10,860 nt of DNA. Source: Auxenochlorella pyrenoidosa (Eukaryota > Chlorophyta > Trebouxiophyceae > Chlorellales > Chlorellaceae). Both the position numbers and the translations under genes were made by a program. Below the pieces are notes generated by a model. It ran no database searches. It was not told the DNA's origin and was given only the letters and a program-made list of their open reading frames with translations. The stretch is from positions 124,059 through 134,918 of the forward strand of contig KQ481983.1 of NCBI GenBank assembly GCA_001430745.1, written 5' to 3'. Positions 1 through 6,604 of this stretch are shown in pieces (positions within the stretch are counted from its first letter, which is position 1; the number at the start of each line of letters is the position of its first letter).

Positions 1-77
1 GNGGCTGAGGTGGTGTGGGGGGGCAGCCGTGGCGACGGGTGTGTTCCGGCGGCAGCAGCGACAGGTGATTCCCTCCA

Positions 78-193
78 GGCAGGCAGCTGTGGGTCTGTGC
101 GTGCTGTGGTGAGTGTCTTATGCGAGCCACACGGTGAAATGTGGCACGCATGAGGGACTCACCACAGCACGCACCGCCCCACAGCTGCCTGCC
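78..193. repeat. Large inverted repeat (53-bp arms, 10-nt loop) in a GPI intron
   Basis: Arms 78-130 and 141-193 are reverse complements with about 6 mismatches and no gaps; the loop is 131-140. The element lies in the isomerase intron that starts at 370 and runs past position 1. The transcript would fold into a long, nearly perfect hairpin. It could be a small MITE-like foldback element or a hairpin RNA precursor; no terminal duplication was recognised. Confidence 0.85.
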
Positions 194-370
194 AGAGAAT
201 CAGTCACGGCGCAAGGGCAAGTGGCGCGCAGGGCAGCTTTCAACGGCAGGCGGCGCGTGGGGGGCTTGGCAGCGCCCACTTGAGGCGCAGCTCGAGCCGG
301 GCCCTCCCCACACAGCCAGGCCAACCAGCAGTGACACCAGGGCATGAGGGCAGCAGCCGGCGCGTCCCAC

Positions 371-2257
371 CTGCCCCGCGACAGGTTCTTGCACTGCTCA
401 TCGAACTGCATGGCGGTGTGCACAAACAGGGGGCCCAGGTAGGAGCCGCCAATGCCGATGGCCACGACGTCGGTGAGGGGCTTGCCGGTGGCGCCCACCC
501 ACTCGCCGTTGCGCACGCGCTCTGCAGCAGGGGTGGGGGGTGCCACACGCGCAGCGGGGCGAGGGCTGTCAGGGAGGGCTGGGCTGGCCAGCGGCGCTTG
601 CATGCTTGCCAGTGCACCCTGGGCTCTGTGCAGGGCCGGGCTCACTGGGCAGCGGCGCATAGAGATGCTGACCAATGCTTGGGCGCAGCAACCAAAGCAG
701 GCAGGCACAAGCGCTCGGGCAAGGCAGCGTCCATGGGCTGATGGCAGCAGCAGTCCCCAGCTTACCGGAGAAGTCCCGGATCTTATCGAGCACCTCCCAC
801 ACATCCGGCACCACATCCTTGCCCTCAACGTACACCTGCGGGGGGTGAGGGGGTTGGGGGCGGGTGGCTGAGTGGGTTGGGGGGGGTTCAAAGCAGGACT
901 GGGGGGAGGGATGGACGGGGGGATGGAACTTTGGGAGGTGCCGGCATACAAAGGGCCATGTTTGCGTGGCTGCTGTACACGCTACAGTACTGGAATACCA
1001 CATGGCACAGACCAGCGTGCCCCACCTCACGTGCTCGTCGCGCGGCATGCACAGCGCGGTGTGCACCCCAGCACGGTATGCGCAGCGCAGTGCAACGTGC
1101 CCCTGCTCACGTGCTCATCGCGCGGCATGCGCAGCGCGGTGTGCAGCACAGCGCGGTCCTCCGTGCAGTTAATGTGCTCGCCCGCGAACATGGCGTTCAT
1201 CTTGGTGCGAAGCTTGGCGCGCTCCGCCAGGTTGAGCAGCAGCTGCAGGGTTGAGCAAGGAGGGGCAGGCAGAGGGGGAGCGGGATTGGCAGGGTCCGGG
1301 ATGGCAGGTACACGAGCTGGGAGTGGGGATGCACACAGGAAAGCGACGGGAACGCGCAGGCTTGTTTGCGCAGGCACATGCAGGCAGGGGCAGGGTGCCG
1401 CAGGCATACCATGGCACGCCTGCTGCACCCTGCCCCCGTCTGCACTCGCTTTCGCAAGCAAGCCCGTGCGCGACCGGCGCCTGCGCGTTCCTATGAACGC
1501 CTCTCCATGCAGGCCACAACCGCCGCTGCCGCCCACGACGGTCAGGTGCTTCTGTTTCTAACAACATGCACCTGCAGCGTGGTCTGGGTCACGTTCTGGC
1601 GAGAGAAGTCGACGTACAGGCCGTTGTGCTCCCGGATCAGGCTGTCTGTGCGCTCCTCATCCTGCAGCAGGTCGCGCAGGTGCCTGCAGGGAGGGGGGTT
1701 GGGGCGGGGTGGGGTGGGGGTTGGTGACGGGGTGGAGGGCATGGTGGCATGGCAGTGGCGGAATGCGCTAATGGGGCAGCCTGCAGCCACGCTTGGCCGC
1801 GCGCAGGCTGGGCGTGTTGCATGGTTGCCGGCAAGAGAAGTGCAGCGGGGCCGGGCAGGAAGGCGCGCCCTGGGGCGCAACGCCACGCGCCGTCAGGCTG
1901 CCGCCCGCCTTGCATGCTGCCGCGCAGCACAGCCACAACATCCAGGCCAACTGCAGCGAACCCAGAGCCAATGCTCCCGACCGCATTGCGACAAACCCAG
2001 GGGGCCCCGAGGCCCTGCAAGAGACCAAGGCGGTTCCTCACAGGCTCTCAATCTCCTTGGTGTGCTCGCGGAGCGCATTCCACTCGGGGGAGTAGGCGAT
2101 GGGCAGGCGCTTGACGGTGCCGGCCGGGCGGTACGCGTTGCCGCTGGTGACAATGCCGTCGTGAGTCTTGTCGGTCAGCCCCAGCTGCGCCTGGGCCGCG
2201 TGCACAGGGGGCGCGACGGGCGCGCGCGCTGCGCGGCGAGCCGCCGCAGGCGGGCGC
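371..2257 (-). CDS. GPI: Glucose-6-phosphate isomerase, eukaryotic (cytosolic) type, 5' half of gene
   Basis: The enzyme interconverts glucose 6-phosphate and fructose 6-phosphate in glycolysis, gluconeogenesis and starch or sucrose synthesis. Exons in transcript order are about 2257-2042, 1683-1572, 1242-1111, 835-766 and 521-371. Every junction is GT-AG and all codon phases agree. Recognisable blocks are [44 protein letters not shown] and [30 protein letters not shown]. The last holds the family's sugar-phosphate-binding GIGGS stretch. The order and wording match plant and animal GPI rather than the bacterial or cyanobacterial type. The last visible exon ends at a donor (370/369) in phase 2, and the rest of the gene lies left of position 1. 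The part upstream of the conserved core is Ala/Arg/Pro-rich without acidic residues (for example [15 protein letters not shown]), which suggests an organelle transit peptide. The exact 5' exon boundary and start codon are not settled: the frame is open only to about 2296 and has no ATG. Confidence 0.93.
1027..1145. repeat. Local duplication of a GPI exon 3' end with its donor site
   Basis: Positions 1107-1145 (the end of the 1242-1111 exon plus the start of its donor) recur at 1027-1065 with 37 of 39 bases identical, offset 80 bp. A third partial copy is at about 1074-1092. The intronic copy keeps a GTGAGG donor. Use of it would lengthen the exon by 80 nt and break the frame. Confidence 0.85.
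1353..1470. repeat. Loop-less 118-bp imperfect palindrome in a GPI intron
   Basis: The palindrome is centred at 1411/1412 on CCATGG. Bases pair outward from there to 1353 and 1470, with about 13 mismatches (some of them wobble-type) in 59 positions and no gap. The best blocks are 1387-1398 with 1425-1436 and 1359-1370 with 1453-1464. It fills the middle of the 1571-1243 intron. Confidence 0.8.
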
Positions 2258-2396
2258 CTGCGGTTGGGAGCAGCACAGGGTGCAGGGTCCAGTCAAGTTG
2301 AAGAGCACCAGAGTTGCAGGGTAGAAGCTGTTTAGTTGCTTCGAAAGCAAATTGCGCCGAATCGCTCTGGGATCGGGGCCGTGCAGCTGCTTTCAC

Positions 2397-2466
2397 AAGT
2401 TGCGCGGGGCTTAACGAGGCAGCGGCAGTGCAGTGGCGGCGCCGGCTTCGCCGTTGCTGGAGCCAT
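2397..2466 (-). CDS. Candidate first coding exon of the isomerase gene (tentative)
   Basis: The first firmly supported isomerase exon has no in-frame ATG, so an upstream exon must supply the start. The nearest plausible ATG is at 2466-2464, in a favourable context (GCA before, GCT after). It opens a short frame beginning MAPATAKPAPPLHCRC, basic and without acidic residues, as expected for a transit peptide. A GTGAAA donor at 2396 would end it after 23 codons plus one base. That phase fits an AG acceptor at about 2229 but not the better acceptor at 2258. A GTTAAG donor just upstream would instead fit an acceptor near 2190. The choice cannot be made by eye, and the true first exon could lie elsewhere in 2470-3200. 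Confidence 0.3.
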
Positions 2467-2552
2467 TGCAGCGATCCCGTTCCATAAACGTGGGGTTCAA
2501 CGCTCTGATCGCAGGGATCGAACAAGAGAGGCCCGCTGCGAGCGTGGAGCTG

Positions 2553-2594
2553 TGCACCCTTTAAGGGTGCAGCCCGGCCTGCCCTCCCCGGGCT
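2553..2594. promoter_or_regulatory. Two adjacent short palindromes upstream of the GPI start
   Basis: TGCACCCTT and AAGGGTGCA flank a single T (2553-2571), a perfect 9-bp inverted repeat. Directly beside it, AGCCCGG (2571-2577) and CCGGGCT (2588-2594) form a second one. They lie about 90-130 bp upstream of the candidate isomerase ATG, where a promoter or 5' leader element would be expected. A regulator-binding role is only a guess. Confidence 0.35.
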
Positions 2595-3201
2595 CTATCG
2601 CCGCTCGCAATGAGCGACATTAGGCACTTAAAGACTGCTGGACCGCCTCACGAGCCGCAAGGAGAGCGTCGACGGGATAGGGTCAGCCGCTCGACCGGCT
2701 GGGGTTTCAGGCGCGTGCAACCGGCCCAGCGCACCTGTGCAGCTGCTGCCCCTGCAGGGAGCTGGTTCCGATCGCCGCTGCCTGCTGCATCGCTGCGGAA
2801 CTGGCGGGCAGACCCGACTGCGCCAGTGCTGAACGGTGGAGCTGAGCGCCGCGGCTGGGGCCCTGTGCAAAGGCGCACAGGGTGCAGGGGACAAGGGTGA
2901 GAACGCCGTCGCGAGTGGGAGCCTGTGGGGCACAGCGGCAGCGCCATGCGGGCGGGGCGCTGGCGCGAGCAAGGCATCAGCCCCTCGTTGCTTGCGCCAG
3001 CCCAACTCGGCTCTGGGCGCTGCTGGCTGCCTTGCACTGTCAGCGACGCTATAGTGCACCCCTCTCCAGGTGGCTTTGGTCAAGCAGCAGCCCTGCGCAC
3101 ATGGCCTGCTCGGTTTGAATGCCCCCCTCAGCTCGGAGCGCAGGGTGGCCCCGCGGCTCCCTGCCTTCCCGCCAGCAGGCACACTGCATCCGGGCAGAAT
3201 C

Positions 3202-3206
3202 TTACA
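3202..3206 (-). terminator. TGTAA polyadenylation signal of MRPS9
   Basis: TGTAA on the minus strand lies about 207 nt after the MRPS9 stop codon and is the first one after it. TGTAA is the usual green-algal 3' processing signal. Confidence 0.6.
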
Positions 3207-3412
3207 AGGGGCCAGCCCGCAGCATGCAGCCCCAGTGGATTCCAGTCCCTGCCACAAGCTGGGTGCCTGCCAAGAGGGCCAGGCGACAGGGCGAGGCCCC
3301 TTGCGCTCGGCCGCAGCTGACCACAGGCACGTGCGTGCATGCTGGTGTCTGCCCTGCAGCCGCCGCGGCCGCCGCAGCGCGCGCCCCTGCTGCCAGCCCA
3401 GCCGCAGGCGTT

Positions 3413-4518
3413 TCACCGCTTGACCCACTGGAATGCCTTGCGAGCCTTCTTCAGGCCCGGCTTCTTGCGCTCCACGATGCGCATGTCGCGCGCCAGCAGG
3501 CCTGCACGGTCGGCCGCATGAAGGCAGGGCAGGTCGCTTTCAGGAGCGGACATCGAGGCATCCCTCGGCATCGCTCGCTCCCCGCCCTCGTCATCAGGCA
3601 GGCCTGTGACCGGGATGCCGGCTGGCCGCGTGGTGCGTCCCTGGGTGCAGCCCCCGACCCGCCTCTTCGCCGCTCCGCCCTGGCCAGAATTTGGATGTTT
3701 TTGTGACCCCAGGCAGCGGGGCCATGCCCACCTGCCGCCTTGAGCGCGGGGCGCAGGGTGGGGTCCCAGTTCTGCAGGGCGCGGGCGATGCCGTGCCGCA
3801 CTGCCTGCGACTGCCCGGTCTGCCCGCCGCCGCGGACTCGCGCCATCACGTCCCAGTTGCCCAGCGTGCCGGTGGCTGCAGGGCGCAGGGGAGCGGGACG
3901 CCAGAGCGCGAGCGGGGTGGAGCAGAGCACGGACGGGCAGGGATGGGCCGCCTCCAGCTGCCCACAGCACCATCCGTGGAACCGCTTGTGACCGCCCTGA
4001 GAACCGCACCACCCACCCAGGAAGGGCGCAGCCAGCCTGCAGTGAAAAGGCTGGGGAGGGACACCCCCAGACCTCCCGACCCATGAGCACCCACCCATGA
4101 AGGGCGCAGCCAAGTCGTTGCGGCGCAGCAGGTCTGGGAAGTATTCATCGTATGGCCGGCGGTTGACCATCAAGTGCCCGCCGCCGGGGGCGGCGGCGGG
4201 GCGCAGCCACACCAGAGCGACTGACGTCTTGCGCTTGCCAGCAGCGTGGGCGCGGCCGCTGACGGGGTCCAGCCGCCGCACGTGGCGCGCGGCGTGCATG
4301 GCCTGCAGCACGCGTGGGAAGGGCGAGATAGACGGAGTGGCCAGGGGCGAACAAGGCTGCGCTGAGCCCATGCAGAGGGCGCAGTAGCGTGGGCAGCGAG
4401 TTGCGCCTCGGTCGTTGGCCTGGCGATTGCGGGACGTCCGCCCTGCGCCTCCCTCCTCAGCCTGCCGGCGCAGCGCAGCTGGCTCGCAGATACAGCAGCA
4501 GCAGCAGCAGAAGTGGCG

Positions 4519-4549
<31 letters not shown>

Positions 4550-5758
4550 TGGCGGCAGCAGCAGCAGCAGCGGCGGCCCAAAGGCAGCAGCAGAAGTGGC
4601 GGCAGCAGCAGCACCAGCGGCGGCCCAAAGGCAGCAGCAGAAGTGGCGGCAGCGGCAGCAGCAGCGGCGCCCCGGCGGCAGCCCACTCGCCTGGATCTCA
4701 GCCTCTCGCTCGCGCCGCGCCTGCTTCTGCTCCGCCATGGGGTCCCACTCCAGCAGAGCCTGCGGCAGGGCAGGCATCGGGCGGTACACGGCGCTTCAGA
4801 GGCGATTGCCAGCGGCTGGAACCATTCCCGAGCCGTTGGCAGCCGCATTGAGCAGGAGAAGCAAGCAGGGAGGCATGCATGCGGGGCCAGGCACACAGGT
4901 GCCCCGTCTTCTGGAAAAAAGGCAGGTCGAGCACCGGTCAACCCCATGAGAAACCAGGCGCCAGGTCCGCACAGGAAGAGGGGCAGCCGCGAGCGGCCCC
5001 CCCCCCCCCCCCCCTTCCGCTTGTTTGGGCTTACACCCTATCAGTCCATCCGCAAAGCAGCGTGCGACACAGACCCCTTGCCTGCAGGTCTGGAAACTCC
5101 TCAGTGTCTACTGGGTACGCCCCTTCAAAGATGTCGAATGCGGCACCCCAGTCGCCTGCACAAGCATATGTGATACAGCTGATGGGTCAGCACGAGGCAG
5201 CAGCGAGCGGGGCTAGCTGCCGAGGCCCCGCGGTTGGCGAGTGGCACCCGTGGACGGATGGCATGGCAGCTCAATGAGACCAGCAGGGTTTCAACAAGCA
5301 TGGGTGTACATCGGGTGAAAACAGTGAGCTGGCCGGGGTTGGCTTGAAAGCCCAGTGCTGCGGGCTGGGCAGTCTGGCGGTGGCACCGGCTCGGTGCAGG
5401 AGCGAGGCTCACCCTCATCCATGGCCTTGCCCCATGCCTCCAGCACCTCGTCGTGATTGCTAAACCGCAGCTGTCCAGACGCGCTGACAATCTCCGTGGG
5501 CCCCTGCTGCTGCTGCTGCTCAGAAGCGAGGGCTGGCGGCTGCTCGCCGCCGCCGCTGCCGCCCGTCGCCTCTGCCGCAAACTGCCGCGAGCCCAGCTGC
5601 GCTGCTGCCGTCAAGCTGGGCGGCTGCAGCTGCAGGCGCTGTAGCGAGGCTGCGAGGTGTGCAAGGGGGCTGGAGCTAGCCAGCTCGGTTGATGCCGCCG
5701 AGCATGCTCCCTGCTGCAGCGGCAGCGCCGCCAGGCGTGCCGCCAATCTGCGTAGCAT
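3413..5758 (-). CDS. MRPS9: Mitochondrial small-subunit ribosomal protein S9 (uS9m), complete
   Basis: Six exons, 5758-5413, 5155-5082, 4759-4691, 4302-4095, 3875-3732 and 3501-3413, total 930 nt (309 residues plus TGA), and all phases agree. The C-terminal third is the S9 fold: [14 protein letters not shown], then [29 protein letters not shown], ending [28 protein letters not shown]. The basic KR tail is the part that in S9 reaches the P-site tRNA. The N-terminus [16 protein letters not shown] is Arg-rich and lacks acidic residues, a typical mitochondrial presequence. Algal plastid S9 is normally encoded in the chloroplast genome, so a nuclear S9 with a presequence is most likely mitochondrial. 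A roughly 150-residue linker separates presequence and core; its [14 protein letters not shown] and WDPMAEQ stretches look like real coding sequence. The start is the first ATG of an open exon. Two of the five introns use GC donors (5081/5080 and 4690/4689). Confidence 0.93.
4011..4112. repeat. Duplicated exon end and donor in MRPS9
   Basis: Positions 4089-4112, spanning the 3' end of the 4302-4095 exon and its GTGGGT donor, recur at 4011-4034 in the following intron with 23 of 24 bases identical, offset 78 bp. The exon ends LAAPFM and the copy reads LAAPFL in the same frame, with no stop between. Confidence 0.85.
4487..4680. repeat. CAG/CTG-rich compound minisatellite in an MRPS9 intron
   Basis: Runs of CAG (CTG on the transcribed strand) are interrupted by a recurring AGAAGTGGCGGCAGC segment. 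The AAGTGG cores start at 4511, 4547, 4594 and 4641, giving one 36-bp and two 47-bp steps. The 47-bp units also carry CGGCGGCCCAAAGG. The whole block lies in the 4690-4303 intron, a few bases inside its GC donor. Long Ser-, Gln- or Leu-rich open frames across it on both strands are by-products of the repeat. Confidence 0.9.
4997..5014. repeat. 18-nt poly-C run (poly-G on the coding strand)
   Basis: An uninterrupted run of 18 C lies inside the MRPS9 intron 5081-4760. Its length may be uncertain in any assembly because of polymerase slippage. Confidence 0.9.
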
Positions 5759-6604
5759 GCTGCAAAAGCTGGGGATGCGACCCGGAACGCCGCAGGCTAT
5801 GGGTTTGGCAGCGAGTGTTTAGAGAGCGTGAGTCGAGGCTACGCCTGTAGTAAGCTGTTGGATAGGAGGTTGAAGCAATGTGCAGGTCGTCTGCATGCCG
5901 ATCGCTCAGCAATGTGGGGATGGGTTCACCGCTGCTGCCGCCAGCGCAGCGGGTGTCGCAGCAGAGCATGCCGGGTGATCTGTGAGGGCGGGCAGTGGGA
6001 AGATTTCACTTTGCCCTAGTTTACAGCTTGTCAAGTGCAGCTGGCCACACAGAGCTTGGTGAGATGTGTGCTGGCCCAGCCGGGCTGAGCCCTTCGACCC
6101 AGTGCTCCCTGCCGGATGAGCACCTGAAGATTATACAATAGGATCATTTAGGTCTTGGCCATAGAAACGAGCTACACCCAGAAGTCACACAAATCACAAG
6201 TGTGCTTGCAGATAGCTGGTCTGAGAGCCCAGGCCCTGTTTGTGGGGGCCTGACAAGGCCCAAGCAACGGTGGGTGAGTACAGCTGGCCCGTGACGGAGC
6301 AGCGCATGCACTTGTGCTCCTCGCGCTGCCATGTCAGCTTCTGACCTCGAGCAGCAGCGGAGAGGCATGCCGAGTCAGATTTACTTATGCAGGCGATCAA
6401 CCAGGGGTTTGTGGCACTCACGAGCCTAGGCATGGCTGAGCTGGCGCCCAGCACCGCACGCCCCCCGCTGCGACATGCAGGCAAGGGCAAGGATTACACA
6501 CAGTCCAATTCTGGGCCAATAAACATCAATCAGGTAAGAATACAATGTTGCGAGTCCTTGAAATGGCGGCAGGCATCAGCACTCTCGCTGCACATCACGG
6601 GCGC
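5759..6604. other. Intergenic region between the MadBub gene and MRPS9
   Basis: The stretch is less GC-rich than its surroundings, especially 6000-6200 and 6480-6600. It should contain the MadBub 3' UTR (6604 down to just past 6494) and the MRPS9 promoter and leader. A TATTGTATAAT-like sequence reads on the minus strand near 6140-6130, about 370 bp before the MRPS9 ATG, too isolated to call a promoter. No gene or RNA was recognised. Confidence 0.55.
6494..6498 (-). terminator. TGTAA polyadenylation signal of the MadBub gene
   Basis: TGTAA on the minus strand lies about 107 nt after the TAA stop, the only copy in that interval. Confidence 0.65.

Larger units (their letters stand above)
2467..3412. 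other. Intergenic region between MRPS9 and GPI
   Basis: It should hold the MRPS9 3' UTR (with the TGTAA at 3206-3202) and the isomerase promoter and 5' leader. Open frames up to 266 codons occur but have GC-driven Arg/Ala/Pro/Ser composition and no family I recognise. I saw no RNA gene. GC content dips slightly near 2290-2360 and 2590-2640. Confidence 0.6.

Noticed and set aside
1..370. Next GPI exon (expected to begin like QLRFLANVDP)
   Set aside because: No such coding block was found in any minus frame; the window starts inside the intron (position 2 is an N).
118..951. 277-codon open frame on the minus strand
   Set aside because: It contains the true GPI exon 521-371, but the rest of the frame is intron read-through; splice sites and phase show that the exon is only 151 nt.
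2048..2350. ATG at 2350 as GPI start
   Set aside because: That frame is shifted relative to the conserved GPI sequence at 2160-2042; the correct frame meets a stop near 2296 with no ATG after it.
2505..2530. tRNA-like T-arm (GTTCGATCC on the minus strand)
   Set aside because: The flanking bases do not form a T stem, and no acceptor, D or anticodon arm can be drawn.
2628..3428. 266-codon open frame on the minus strand in the intergenic region
   Set aside because: Arg/Ala/Pro/Ser-rich composition typical of random GC-rich DNA, no recognisable domain, and it overlaps the MRPS9 stop and 3' UTR.
4389..5173. Plus-strand frames rich in Ser, Gln or Ala (186 and 252 codons)
   Set aside because: They are made by the CAG compound repeat antisense to MRPS9 exons and introns.
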